62,063 nucleotides of DNA. Source: Bacteroidales bacterium (GTDB lineage: Bacteria; Bacteroidota; Bacteroidia; Bacteroidales; Bacteroidaceae). The translations under genes and the position numbers were made by a program. The notes under the pieces are model-generated. The model saw nothing but the letters and a program-made list of their open reading frames with translations, ran no database searches and was not told the DNA's origin. Below are positions 41,691 through 51,034 of the stretch, in pieces. Each line of letters opens with the position of its first letter. The stretch's first letter is position 1. Location of the stretch: the NCBI GenBank assembly GCA_022784065.1, contig JALFUO010000008.1, forward strand, positions 1-62,063. Reading direction: 5' to 3'.

Positions 41691-42521
41691 ATGTCCAAGA
41701 AAGTTTTATTCATCACTCAGGAGATGCAACCCTACGTTCCTGCAAGCCCTATGGCCACGACAGGACGCGAACTGCCGCCTGCCGTACAAGATGCGGGCGT
41801 GGAAATAAGAACGTTTATGCCCCGTTGGGGAATCATCAATGAGCGCCGCAACCAATTGCACGAGGTGATACGTCTCTCGGGAATGAATATTGTGATCGAC
41901 GACACAGATCACCCGCTCATCATCAAGGTCGCCTCTTTGCCCGCGGCCCGCATGCAGGTGTATTTCATCGACAACGACGACTATTTCCACAAGCGCAAGA
42001 TGATGCGCGACGATGAAGGGCGCGAATATGAGGACAACGTGGAGCGTGCCGTGTTCTATGCACGCGGCGTGCTCGAAACGCTCAAAAAGCTGCGCTGGAC
42101 GCCCGATGTCATTTACTGCCAAGGCTGGATGGCGTCTATCGTCCCCTTCTTCGTGAAAACGGCCTATGCCGAAGACCCTGCTTTCATGGGAACAAAGGTG
42201 GTTTACAGCCCTTACGCCGAAACGCCCTCGCTGCCTGAAACGCAGCGTCTCGTGAGCCTGATTTCCTTCAAGGCAGCCAACGAAGACGCGCTTAAAGAGC
42301 GCGGGCTCGACACCGCCGCCCCTTGCACGCTCGAAGAGATAGCCGTGCGCTTCAGCGATGCCGTGATTGAAGGCGAAACAGGTGCGCAGCCCGAAGCCGT
42401 AGAGCTGGCACGCAGCCAAGGCAAGCCCGTTTTGCTGAAAGCAGAAATGGCGGAAAAGCCCGGCACGGTGTGCCGCGATTTCTTCACCGCCGTCTCCGAT
42501 GCCCCGGCAGCCGAGGCATAA
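41691..42521 (+). CDS. Glycogen/starch-synthase-like protein, N-terminal domain only
   Basis: The 276-residue protein matches the N-terminal half of GT5 glycogen synthases: KVLFITQEMQPYVPAS in place of the usual E-x-x-P-x-x-K-x-G-G loop, and later YCQGWMASIVPFFVKT. The C-terminal GT-B domain, which binds ADP-glucose, is absent, and the glycine pair of the first loop is not conserved (ATTGREL). It is unlikely to be a normal glycogen synthase. Short versions like this, next to panC and a DUF4270 gene, recur in Bacteroides as I recall. DUF4270 follows 50 bases downstream. Its real activity is unknown. Confidence 0.75.
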   Translation: MSKKVLFITQEMQPYVPASPMATTGRELPPAVQDAGVEIRTFMPRWGIINERRNQLHEVIRLSGMNIVIDDTDHPLIIKVASLPAARMQVYFIDNDDYFHKRKMMRDDEGREYEDNVERAVFYARGVLETLKKLRWTPDVIYCQGWMASIVPFFVKTAYAEDPAFMGTKVVYSPYAETPSLPETQRLVSLISFKAANEDALKERGLDTAAPCTLEEIAVRFSDAVIEGETGAQPEAVELARSQGKPVLLKAEMAEKPGTVCRDFFTAVSDAPAAEA

Positions 42522-42571
42522 TCCTCCTTTCCCAAAAACAACAACCGGCTATACATATATATAATTATTGT

Positions 42572-44059
42572 ATGAACAAGCATCTGTTGCTTTCCCTCTT
42601 TGCGCTCCTGCTCGCCTCCCTTGCCGCCTGCACTGACGATACGGGCACGCTCGGCGGAGACATCATGCCGTCGAATAACTTCGTAGAAACTTCTGCGCAG
42701 GTCTTTAAGGTCAATTCTAAGGCCATCGGCGTAGACTCCGTCCTCGCCAACACCAGCACCTGCTACCTCGGCAGCATCATCGACCCGCAAACACGTGCAA
42801 AGACGACCTGCGACTTTCTCGCACAGTTCAACATTTTTGAAAACTTCGCCCTACCCGCCCGTACCTCAATGGTGCAGGACGATAACGGCAACCTTATTGC
42901 CGACTCTTGCGATATCCGCATCTATTTCGATTCTTATTACGGCGACTCCCTTGCAACGATGAAACTCTCTGTGCAGGAACTCGACACGGCAAAGGTGATG
43001 AAGGAAAATGTGAACTACTACACCAACATCGACCCGCAGGACTTCGTCAGCACCACGTCGAACGTGAAAAAAGAACTCACTTATACGGTGAAGGACCTCG
43101 CGCGCTCTGAAAGCGTGAACAGCGGAACGACTTATTATCGCAGCGTCGTGGTGAAACTGCCCGCTGCTTACGGCGCATGGATGTTGGAGAAATATTACCA
43201 GCACCCTGAATATTTCAAAAACTCTTACCAGTTTATCCACCACGTGTGCCCCGGCTTCTATTTCAAAACCGCCGGCGGCATCGGCTCGATGCTCCAAACG
43301 AGCATGATGGCCATGAACGTGTACTTCCGTTACCACACCACGATAGCCGGCAAGGATTCGATCGTGGACGGAATGCAACGCATGGGCGCTACCGAGGAGG
43401 TGTTGCAAAACACGCGCGTCAGCAACAAAGTGCCCGCCGAGATGACGGACCCGGCAAACGAATACACTTACCTCAAGTCGCCGTCGGGCATTTTCACGGA
43501 ACTGACCCTTCCCATTGATGAAATAACAGCCGGCGAGCATTATACCGACAGCATCAGCGGCGCGTCTATCTCGTTCCGCAGATTCATCGGCAACGATAAT
43601 TCGGCCTACAACCTGCCCGCCCCGGCCGCCGTGCTGCTGGTACGCAAAAAGGAGATGTTCTCTTTCTTCGAGAACGGCAAGCTGCCCGACAGCAATACGT
43701 CCTATTTCACCCTCTTTACAACTTCTAAAAACGCCTATCAGTTTACCAATATTTCGCGCCTTCTCACGATTATCAAGCAGGAGCGCGATGCCGGCGCGGG
43801 CGTTGAGGTTTCCGACACGGAAGAGCAGCGCCAGGCAAAATATGCTGCGTGGGAGGCAAAAGAAGAAAACAAAGACTGGAACAAACTGGTGCTCATTCCC
43901 GTCAAGCCGGAATACAGCAGTCTCGCCACTTCGACAGGTAGTTCTACCAACGTGCTGCAGCGCGTGCGTAACGAACTCGGGCTCTCGTCCGCGAAAATCG
44001 AAGGCGGGCCGGGCGGCAATCTGAAATTGAACGTTGTCTATACGAAATTCAAAGAATAA
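42572..44059 (+). CDS. DUF4270 lipoprotein
   Basis: This 495-residue protein has a lipoprotein signal ending LLASLAAC, so Cys20 would be lipidated and the protein held in the outer membrane or periplasm. The start region after the Cys (TDDTGTLGGDIMPSNNF) and the repeated beta-rich body match DUF4270, a family of Bacteroidetes lipoproteins without a known role. I start at MNKHLLL; an ORF to 42470 adds a tail without signal character that overlaps the GT5-like gene. A terminator follows. Confidence 0.85.
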   Translation: MNKHLLLSLFALLLASLAACTDDTGTLGGDIMPSNNFVETSAQVFKVNSKAIGVDSVLANTSTCYLGSIIDPQTRAKTTCDFLAQFNIFENFALPARTSMVQDDNGNLIADSCDIRIYFDSYYGDSLATMKLSVQELDTAKVMKENVNYYTNIDPQDFVSTTSNVKKELTYTVKDLARSESVNSGTTYYRSVVVKLPAAYGAWMLEKYYQHPEYFKNSYQFIHHVCPGFYFKTAGGIGSMLQTSMMAMNVYFRYHTTIAGKDSIVDGMQRMGATEEVLQNTRVSNKVPAEMTDPANEYTYLKSPSGIFTELTLPIDEITAGEHYTDSISGASISFRRFIGNDNSAYNLPAPAAVLLVRKKEMFSFFENGKLPDSNTSYFTLFTTSKNAYQFTNISRLLTIIKQERDAGAGVEVSDTEEQRQAKYAAWEAKEENKDWNKLVLIPVKPEYSSLATSTGSSTNVLQRVRNELGLSSAKIEGGPGGNLKLNVVYTKFKE

Positions 44060-44130
44060 CATTACGGCAGTTCCGTGCAAGCGAGCGCAATAGAGCTTGC
44101 TTATATTGTCGAGCGCAGCCGAAAATTTAT

Positions 44131-44158
44131 AATGACCCGGCCGTCCAGTCGGGTCATT
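44131..44158 (+). terminator. Terminator after the DUF4270 gene
   Basis: AATGACCCG (44131-44139) pairs perfectly with CGGGTCATT (44150-44158). Confidence 0.6.
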
Positions 44159-44181
44159 TCGTATCTATAAATCTTTACGCT

Positions 44182-47100
44182 ATGGAAGACTTTGTACATC
44201 TGCACGTACACACCCAATATTCTATCCTCGACGGACAGGCCTCCATTCCCGCACTCGTAGACAAGGCCATCGGCAACAAGATGCGCGGCATGGCCGTGAC
44301 CGACCACGGCAACATGATGGGCATCAAGGAGTTTTACAATTATACGCAGAAGGTAATTGGGAAAGCCAAGGGTGCGCTCGCTGCCGCAAAGGCAGAACTC
44401 GATGCGCTCCATGCGCCCGACTGCACCCTCTCGCCCGAAGAACGCGCCGCCAAGGAGGAGGAACTCACCAAGACGATTGAAAAGCAGCAGCGCATTGCCG
44501 ACTTCAAACCGATATTCGGTTGCGAGGCCTACGTGGCGCGGCGCGGCGATAAAACCCTGCGAGAAGGCAAGCAGGACCAAAGCGGCTGGCACCTCATTCT
44601 CCTTGCAAAAAACGAGAAAGGCTATCATAATCTCGTAAAAATCGTGTCGCGCTCGTGGGTCGACGGGTTTTATATGCGACCCCGTACCGACCACAAAGAC
44701 CTCGAAACTTACTCCGAAGGCATTATCTGCTGCTCGGCCTGCCTCGGCGGCGAGATACCGCAAAAGATACTTAAAGGAAGGATTGAGGAAGCCGAGGAAG
44801 CCGTACAATGGTTCAAGCGCGTGTTCGGGGACGACTATTATCTCGAGCTGCAACGCCACAAAGTGACCGATCCTTCCATCAACGCCAACCGCGAAACCTA
44901 TCCCCTGCAAGAGCAAGTCAATAAAGAATTGCTCGCCCTCGCTGCGAAATACGGCGTGAAAACGATTTGTTCCAACGACTGCCATTTCGTGAACCAAGAA
45001 AACGCGGAGGCGCACGACCGCCTTATATGCCTCTCGACAGGCAAAGACCTCAACGATCCCTCGCGTATGCTTTACACGAAGCAGGAATGGTTTAAGACGC
45101 GCGAAGAGATGAACGCCGTTTTCGCCGACCTGCCTGAAACGTTGCGCAACACGTGCGAGATTTGCGACAAGATAGAAACCTATTCCATCGACCACGCGCC
45201 CATTATGCCCAACTTCGCCATTCCCGAAGACTTCGGCACGGAAGAGCAATACCGCCAACGCCTCACGGAGGAACAGCTCTACGATGAATTTACGCAGGAC
45301 GAGAACGGCAACGTCGTGATGTCGCGCGAGGACGGACTTTCAAAGATTAAAAAACTCGGCGGCTTCGACAAACTCTATCGCATCAAGCTCGAAGCCGACT
45401 ATCTCGCCAAGCTCGCCTACGAAGGCGCTAAGAAACGCTACGGCGACCCTCTGGATGAGGAAACCTCCGAGCGCATCAAGTTTGAACTGCATATTATGAA
45501 GACGATGGGTTTCCCGGGCTACTTCCTCATTGTGCAGGACTTCATTCGCGCAGCCCGCGAGGAACTCGACGTGAGCGTAGGCCCAGGCCGTGGCTCCGCC
45601 GCCGGCAGTTGCGTGGCTTACTGTCTCGGCATCACGCAAATCGACCCAATCAAATACGACCTCCTTTTTGAGCGTTTCCTCAACCCCGACCGCATCTCCT
45701 TGCCCGATATCGACGTGGACTTCGACGATGATGGTCGCGGCCGCGTGCTGAACTGGGTGACGAAGAAATACGGCGAGGACAACGTGGCGCATATCATCAC
45801 CTACGGCACAATGGCCACGAAACTTGCCTTAAAGGACGTGGCGCGCGTGCAAAAGCTGCCACTCGACGTTTCCAACCGCCTCTGCAAACTTATCCCCGAT
45901 AAACTGCCCGAAGGCCCCGATGGAAAAGCACCTAAGCTCAATCTAAAAAATGCCATTGCCGCTATTCCCGAGCTGCGCGAGGCGGAATGTTCGCCCGATC
46001 CCGTGATGCGCGATACCCTCCGCTATGCAAAAATGCTCGAGGGTAACGTGCGCAACACCGGCGTCCACGCTTGCGGCTTCATTATCTGCCGCGACAACAT
46101 TTCTGACTGGGTGCCCGTGTCAACGGCCGAGGACAAAGACACCGGCGAAAAGGTGCAATGCACGCAATACGAGGGCAAAGTAATCGAGGAAACGGGCCTA
46201 ATTAAGATGGACTTCCTCGGACTGAAAACGCTCTCCATTATCAAGGAAGCCCTCGAGAACATCAGGGAAAGTCTCGGCATCGAACTCGACATCGACCGCA
46301 TACCTATCGACGACCCCGCTACTTATCAGCTTTTCTGCGACGGACGCACCATCGGCACCTTCCAATTTGAGTCGGCGGGCATGCAGAAGTATCTGCGCGA
46401 GCTGCAACCCTCTACCTTCGAAGACCTCATTGCGATGAACGCCCTTTATCGCCCGGGGCCTATGGCCTATATCCCGCAATTCATTGCCCGCAAGCACGGC
46501 GACGAACCCATTGTCTACGACCTCCCGTGCATGGAGAAATATCTTAAAGACACCTACGGCATCACGGTTTATCAGGAGCAGGTGATGCTGCTCTCGCGCC
46601 TCATTGCAAACTTCACGCGCGGCGAGAGCGATGCCCTGCGTAAGGCGATGGGTAAAAAGCTTATCGAGAAGCTGAACCACATGTACCCCAAATTTATCTC
46701 GGGCGGAAAGGCGAACGGGCACGACGAAAAGGTGCTTGAAAAGATTTGGGACGACTGGCGCGCCTTTGCCTCCTATGCTTTCAATAAGAGCCACGCCACT
46801 TGCTACTCGTGGGTGGCCTATCAGACGGCGTACCTCAAAGCCAACTACCCCGCGCAATACATGGCGGGCAACATGAGCCGAAACCTCTCCAACATCAACG
46901 AAATAATGAAGCTCATGGACGAGAGCAAGTCTATGGGCATTCGCACGCTCGGCCCGGATATCAACGAGAGCCACGCCAAGTTCAGCGTCAATCACGAAGG
47001 AAATATCCGCTTCGGCCTTGCCGCCGTGAAGGGCGTGGGCGAATCGGCGGTGGAGTGTATTATTAAAGAAAGAAACGAAAACGGCCCTTACAAGTCGGTC

Positions 47101-48015
47101 TTCGACCTCGTGGAGCGCGTGAACCTCAGCGCGTGCAACCGCAAGTGCCTTGAAAACCTCGCGCTGGCCGGCGCATTCGATAGTTTCGAGACCATGAAGC
47201 GCGAGCAGTTCTTCGCCAAAAATTCGCGCGGCGAAGTGTTCATGGACACGCTCTTGCGCTATGGCGTGCGCTATCAGCAGGATTTGGTGACCAGCCAAAA
47301 CTCCCTTTTCGGCGCAACTGATATGGCTGAAGCCACGAAGCCTGAAATCCCTGAGGAATATGAGCCGTGGAGCGCGCTGGAACGCCTTAACCGCGAGCGC
47401 GAACTCATCAGCGTGTATATATCCGGGCATCCGCTCGATGATTACAGCATCATCCTTACCGACGTTTGCAGCAACCATGCCCCCGACCTCGCCGACATTT
47501 CCCCCTATAAAGACAAGGACATCACAGTGGGCGGCATCGTCACCTCCGTACGCACAGGGCAGACAAAGACGGGAAAGCCTTACGGCATCGTGAAACTGGA
47601 AGACTATGACGGAGCAGGCGAAATCGCGCTCTTCGGAGACGACTGGGCACGCCATAGCGGATATTTCACCATCGGCAATTCGCTTTTCATCACCGCCCAC
47701 GTAGAGGAACGTCACTGGAAGCCTGGAAACTTCGACCTGCACATCACGAAAATTGAATTCCTTTCCGATGTGAAGGAAAACAAGATACAGCGCATCACCT
47801 TCACGCTTAATCTCGACGAACTCGATGACATTGCGGCTCAAGACCTGTCCACGCATCTGCAAAAAGCGGGCAAAACGGAACTGTACTTCAACGTGCGCGA
47901 GCCGAAACGCAGTTTCAACGTCACGCTCCGCTCGCAAACGCCCGGCATCGCCGTGACCAAAGAACTTGTGGACTTTGTAAAAGAAACGCCCGGCATTTCC
48001 TACAAATTGAACTGA
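44182..48015 (+). CDS. dnaE: DNA polymerase III alpha subunit
   Basis: DnaE is the main replicative polymerase. The 1,277-residue chain begins with the PHP domain (HLHVHTQYSILDG at 6-18). The palm and catalytic aspartates are in LPDIDVDFDDDGR near 507-519, and the fingers in GPGRGSAAGS. A helix-hairpin-helix region follows, then the OB-fold near 1110 (DITVGGIVTSVRTGQTKTGK). The PHP metal residues appear only partly preserved, as in many DnaE1 proteins. About 60 extra residues after the PHP start (KGALAAAKAELDALHAPDC) form a charged helical insert. It is a single gene. Confidence 0.96.
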   Translation: MEDFVHLHVHTQYSILDGQASIPALVDKAIGNKMRGMAVTDHGNMMGIKEFYNYTQKVIGKAKGALAAAKAELDALHAPDCTLSPEERAAKEEELTKTIEKQQRIADFKPIFGCEAYVARRGDKTLREGKQDQSGWHLILLAKNEKGYHNLVKIVSRSWVDGFYMRPRTDHKDLETYSEGIICCSACLGGEIPQKILKGRIEEAEEAVQWFKRVFGDDYYLELQRHKVTDPSINANRETYPLQEQVNKELLALAAKYGVKTICSNDCHFVNQENAEAHDRLICLSTGKDLNDPSRMLYTKQEWFKTREEMNAVFADLPETLRNTCEICDKIETYSIDHAPIMPNFAIPEDFGTEEQYRQRLTEEQLYDEFTQDENGNVVMSREDGLSKIKKLGGFDKLYRIKLEADYLAKLAYEGAKKRYGDPLDEETSERIKFELHIMKTMGFPGYFLIVQDFIRAAREELDVSVGPGRGSAAGSCVAYCLGITQIDPIKYDLLFERFLNPDRISLPDIDVDFDDDGRGRVLNWVTKKYGEDNVAHIITYGTMATKLALKDVARVQKLPLDVSNRLCKLIPDKLPEGPDGKAPKLNLKNAIAAIPELREAECSPDPVMRDTLRYAKMLEGNVRNTGVHACGFIICRDNISDWVPVSTAEDKDTGEKVQCTQYEGKVIEETGLIKMDFLGLKTLSIIKEALENIRESLGIELDIDRIPIDDPATYQLFCDGRTIGTFQFESAGMQKYLRELQPSTFEDLIAMNALYRPGPMAYIPQFIARKHGDEPIVYDLPCMEKYLKDTYGITVYQEQVMLLSRLIANFTRGESDALRKAMGKKLIEKLNHMYPKFISGGKANGHDEKVLEKIWDDWRAFASYAFNKSHATCYSWVAYQTAYLKANYPAQYMAGNMSRNLSNINEIMKLMDESKSMGIRTLGPDINESHAKFSVNHEGNIRFGLAAVKGVGESAVECIIKERNENGPYKSVFDLVERVNLSACNRKCLENLALAGAFDSFETMKREQFFAKNSRGEVFMDTLLRYGVRYQQDLVTSQNSLFGATDMAEATKPEIPEEYEPWSALERLNRERELISVYISGHPLDDYSIILTDVCSNHAPDLADISPYKDKDITVGGIVTSVRTGQTKTGKPYGIVKLEDYDGAGEIALFGDDWARHSGYFTIGNSLFITAHVEERHWKPGNFDLHITKIEFLSDVKENKIQRITFTLNLDELDDIAAQDLSTHLQKAGKTELYFNVREPKRSFNVTLRSQTPGIAVTKELVDFVKETPGISYKLN

Positions 48016-48084
48016 AACATCAGCTGGTTGATATAGATAAAAACCATTAAAAACAGCTTGTTCTGTGTGGGCTATTGATAGGCA

Positions 48085-48177
48085 GTAGGGGCGTTTTGCA
48101 AAACGCCCGCCGTGTGCGCCGCAGGGCATCAGTCCATAAGGCAATCATTAACCGGGCGTTCTGCAGAACGCCCCTAC
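48085..48177. repeat. 93-bp palindrome-ended element, copy 2
   Basis: Left end GGGGCGTTTTGCAAAACG and right end GGGCGTTCTGCAGAACGCCC are inverted partners. The interior holds GTGCGCCGCAGG and CAATCATTAACCGG, shared with the copy at 29081. The 47 bases to the left resemble the flank of the relic at 13410. Confidence 0.85.
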
Positions 48178-48282
48178 CGGCGGCGTTGCCAGCAGGGCTT
48201 CAAACAAAGCAAGATGTTTTTCATGGTTTTTATCAAAGACTTTTTGATTATTGAGATAATCTATCCCATACATATTATATAA

Positions 48283-49131
48283 ATGCCCCAATCCCTTATC
48301 CCCTGTCTTACCATAGCCGGCCTCGACCCATCGGGCGGCGCGGGCATCATTGCCGACCTCAAGACTTTTGCCGCCTTAGGCTGCTACGGGCAGGCGGCCG
48401 TGACGGCCGTTACCGTGCAGAGTTCGCTCGGCGTGAGCGAGAGCGTGGCGATGGACGGCGGGTTGGTATATCGCCAGGCGGCTGCCGTGATGGACGACTA
48501 TATGCCCGTGGCGGTCAAGACGGGGATGCTCGGCAATGCCGCCGTGGTGCAAGCCGTGACGAAGTTGCTGCGCGAATATAAGCCGGAGTATGTAGTGGTA
48601 GACCCCGTGATGCTTTCCACTTCCGGCATGCCCCTGCTCGATGCCGCCGCCGTGCCTGTTTTGCAAAAGGAGTTGCTGCCGCTCTCCACGCTTGTCACAC
48701 CCAACCTCCCCGAGGCAGAAACTCTGCTCCGCACGGCTGGTATGGACGTTGCGGGATTTACCGAAACTTTTTCGGGGGATAATAAAGAGGGAAATGAGGA
48801 AGAGAAAAAAGAATGGCTGCATCGTCTCAGCCAAGCCTGCGGCGGCGCGGCGGTGCTGCTGAAAGGCGGACACGCCGAGGGTGCGCCCACGGACTATCTC
48901 TATTATAATGGTTCTTTCCGTGCCTATCCCGGCAAGCGCATCGCCTCGCGCAACACGCACGGCACGGGCTGCACACTTTCTTCCGCCATTGCCGCCCACT
49001 TGGCTCGCGGTATGAATTTGCCTGATGCCGTCGGCGCAGCCAAGACCTACGTCAGCGCAGCCATCGAAAGCGGCGCCGCTCTATTTTCAGGCAAGGGGCA
49101 CGGCAGCCTCAATCATTTCTTTGAGAAATAA
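48283..49131 (+). CDS. thiD: Hydroxymethylpyrimidine/phosphomethylpyrimidine kinase
   Basis: ThiD phosphorylates HMP twice to HMP-PP, which ThiE joins to the thiazole. The 282-residue protein has the ribokinase-like motifs LDPSGGAGI (14-22), VVDPVMLSTSG and the C-terminal NTHGTGCTLSSAIAA, whose glycine loop and Asp/Cys region form the active site. A charged insert (DNKEGNEEEKKEW, near 166-178) is unusual. thiE and thiC lie 2.7 and 3.5 kb away with other genes between. I see no TPP riboswitch upstream. Confidence 0.93.
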   Translation: MPQSLIPCLTIAGLDPSGGAGIIADLKTFAALGCYGQAAVTAVTVQSSLGVSESVAMDGGLVYRQAAAVMDDYMPVAVKTGMLGNAAVVQAVTKLLREYKPEYVVVDPVMLSTSGMPLLDAAAVPVLQKELLPLSTLVTPNLPEAETLLRTAGMDVAGFTETFSGDNKEGNEEEKKEWLHRLSQACGGAAVLLKGGHAEGAPTDYLYYNGSFRAYPGKRIASRNTHGTGCTLSSAIAAHLARGMNLPDAVGAAKTYVSAAIESGAALFSGKGHGSLNHFFEK

Positions 49132-49165
49132 CAGCTTTGCCAATCTGTGGCACAACTGGATACAA

Positions 49166-49197
49166 TTTGGCAGTACGGACAAAACATCATATCTTTG
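49166..49197 (+). promoter_or_regulatory. Consensus promoter with no gene behind it
   Basis: TTTG (49166-49169), a spacer of 20 bases, then TATCTTTG (49190-49197). This is the best match to the Bacteroidales -33/-7 consensus in the window. The next thing downstream is a terminator hairpin at 49206. Confidence 0.55.
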
Positions 49198-49205
49198 CCT
49201 TAGCA

Positions 49206-49237
49206 AAAAGAGGAAGAGCGCAGTCTCTTCCTCTTTT
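49206..49237. terminator. Bidirectional terminator between thiD and the hydrolase gene
   Basis: A perfect 13-bp stem, AAAAGAGGAAGAG (49206-49218) and CTCTTCCTCTTTT (49225-49237), around a six-base loop. Confidence 0.8.
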
Positions 49238-49283
49238 CGTATTTTAAGGGCGAACTATCTTATATGAGAAAAATTGTGATTCC

Positions 49284-49328
49284 TGTCTTGTTTACTCGTC
49301 TACTCGTTTACTTGTCTACTTGTTTACT
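49284..49328. repeat. Half copy of the GTAGACGAG hairpin over a gene end
   Basis: TGTCTTGTTTACTCGTCTAC and following words match the right arm of the hairpins at 40396 and 52511. It covers the last codons and stop (49316-49318) of the hydrolase gene on the minus strand. Confidence 0.65.
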
Positions 49329-50845
49329 ATAATACGCTTGCCCGCCTTGTTTATGTAAACGCCATGTTGCGGACGCACGGCGCGACGGCCCTGCAAGTCG
49401 TATAATATATTGCCTTCGCTATCGGCCAGCCGGTCTTCTTTTGAAACCTCATTGATGCCCGAGGGAACTTCCGCCAAGTTGAGCGTTACGGAAGCGGGGA
49501 AGATGCGCAGGGGGTCGCCAAAGGCGGCGAGGCTCTCCGCCATATCCGAGAGGCGACAGGTGAGCAGGCCGTCGAAATAGAGCGTGCCGTTTACGGTTAT
49601 CCTCACCGGTTTCGACATATCCACCAGACGCTCGTCGAAGAAGAGGCGCACCACGCCTTTCTGCATCGTCTGATAACTTTTCACGAAGCGCGTGGCGATG
49701 CCTTCGAGGGTCTCGATGGTGGAGTAGTACACGCGCTGCGAGGTGAGCGCAACGTTGTTATCGTCGTCGATATTGAGTGTATAGAAAGAGCGGTTTTGCG
49801 AAGCGGGCGTAAGGGGGTCGTCTTCGAGGAGAATGTTATAATAGCCCTTTCTCCGCTTTCCGTCCATATTGAAATTCTCCCACATCACCTTCTTCGGGGC
49901 GGCGTTGCGCTTGTGTCCGAGCAGCCACGGCGTGGTCTTGTTGTAGGGGATTACGTGTGCATATCCGTCTAAAAGTTGCACGTCGTGGACGAAATATCCG
50001 GGGTTGTCCGTTTCGAGTTTATCGAGTGCCTGGCGCGTGTATTCGGTGAGCGTGTTGCGGTAAAAGCCGCCGTCGTTAGCTCCCGTTTTCATATTGAAGG
50101 CGAGGTTGCAGCAGTTTTCGGCCGGCGCGTTTTTCAAGGGTTCGCCGCCTGCCATCGGGCCTACGCCTGCAAGGTAGTCGCCGAGAAAAGAAGCGAGGCG
50201 CTGGCTGCCGTATGCCCCTTCGGAAATGCCGATAAGGTAGATGGCGGCCGGGTCGATATCACCCGACACGAAGGCGTGGCGCAATAGTTTGTTCCAAGCC
50301 CAAAGCTTGGAGCGCTGATACCAGCGATAGTTTTCCTCATTCGGTATCTGGGGAATGAAATATGCCGACGGCGCATCGTCGTTCTTCTGTGCCAGCAGCA
50401 AGCCGTTGCCCCATTCTGCTGCTTTTGCGCCCGAGCCGTGGAGCGAAAGGAAGAGCGGGAAACCGTCGGCCGGCTTTTGCGTGATGTCCTTCGCGCCATA
50501 GTAGAACGGCATCACGGCGTTGGCTTCCAAATCTGCGGGCAACTGCCACGAACCTGCCGTCACGGAGTAGAGGGATTGCAGGGCGGGAAGTTTTTCTTCT
50601 TCAAAATTATTATTTGCATCGACCCACGCCTGCCACACTTCCTTTGCGGCATCGGCGCATTCGCTCTGGCTGAGTACGCGGTCGGCAGGCAGCGTTGCCT
50701 CGTTGCCTGCAAGCACATTGTGGAAATAGCTTTGGAGTTCGGTGCTTGCTTCGCCCTGTGCCGAAGCAGGCAGGGCGCACGGAAGAAAAGCGGCGGCAGC
50801 CGTGAGGGAAGAGAGCGCGAGGCGGCGGAAAAGCATTGTCGTCAT
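49316..50845 (-). CDS. Secreted alpha/beta hydrolase (esterase-like)
   Basis: This 509-residue protein has a signal peptide (about 1-29, MTTMLFRRLALSSL, ending ASAQ). The middle is an alpha/beta hydrolase with the nucleophile in GISEGAYGS (G-x-S-x-G); FLSLHGSGAKAAEWG would form the oxyanion region, and a likely catalytic His lies in DGYAHVIPY. The last 30 residues (LYDLQGRRAVRPQHGVYINK) resemble the C-terminal tail motif common on exported Prevotella and Bacteroides proteins. I start at 50845; the frame extends to 50965 without signal character. Substrate unknown. Its final codons lie in a repeat. Confidence 0.75.
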   Translation of the reverse strand: MTTMLFRRLALSSLTAAAAFLPCALPASAQGEASTELQSYFHNVLAGNEATLPADRVLSQSECADAAKEVWQAWVDANNNFEEEKLPALQSLYSVTAGSWQLPADLEANAVMPFYYGAKDITQKPADGFPLFLSLHGSGAKAAEWGNGLLLAQKNDDAPSAYFIPQIPNEENYRWYQRSKLWAWNKLLRHAFVSGDIDPAAIYLIGISEGAYGSQRLASFLGDYLAGVGPMAGGEPLKNAPAENCCNLAFNMKTGANDGGFYRNTLTEYTRQALDKLETDNPGYFVHDVQLLDGYAHVIPYNKTTPWLLGHKRNAAPKKVMWENFNMDGKRRKGYYNILLEDDPLTPASQNRSFYTLNIDDDNNVALTSQRVYYSTIETLEGIATRFVKSYQTMQKGVVRLFFDERLVDMSKPVRITVNGTLYFDGLLTCRLSDMAESLAAFGDPLRIFPASVTLNLAEVPSGINEVSKEDRLADSEGNILYDLQGRRAVRPQHGVYINKAGKRIIVNK

Positions 50846-50889
50846 ATTTATATATATAATATTGTATGTAAACGCAGGTCGTAATGCCG

Positions 50890-50897
50890 CAAAATTA
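50890..50897 (-). promoter_or_regulatory. -7 element for the hydrolase gene
   Basis: On the minus strand these bases read TAATTTTG followed by C, 45 bases before the start. It is divergent from the rpsP promoter. Confidence 0.4.
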
Positions 50898-50972
50898 GCA
50901 AAAAAATAAGGTTTCATATAAGAAAAGGGCAAAAAAGGCGGCGAATGACTATTAGAAACCAGCAAAAAGGCG

Positions 50973-50980
50973 TAACTTTG
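50973..50980 (+). promoter_or_regulatory. -7 promoter element for rpsP
   Basis: TAACTTTG followed by C, an exact match to TAnnTTTG, 54 bases before the rpsP ATG. Confidence 0.55.
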
Positions 50981-51034
50981 CAGCCGCTACGAGATAGCAC
51001 ATTTATTCAAACCTATTAAAACCAAACAAAACAA

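Noticed and set aside
46198-48144. 648-codon minus-strand frame opposite dnaE
   Set aside because: It is a shadow of dnaE, with the same His/Arg/Ala-rich bias as other antisense frames.
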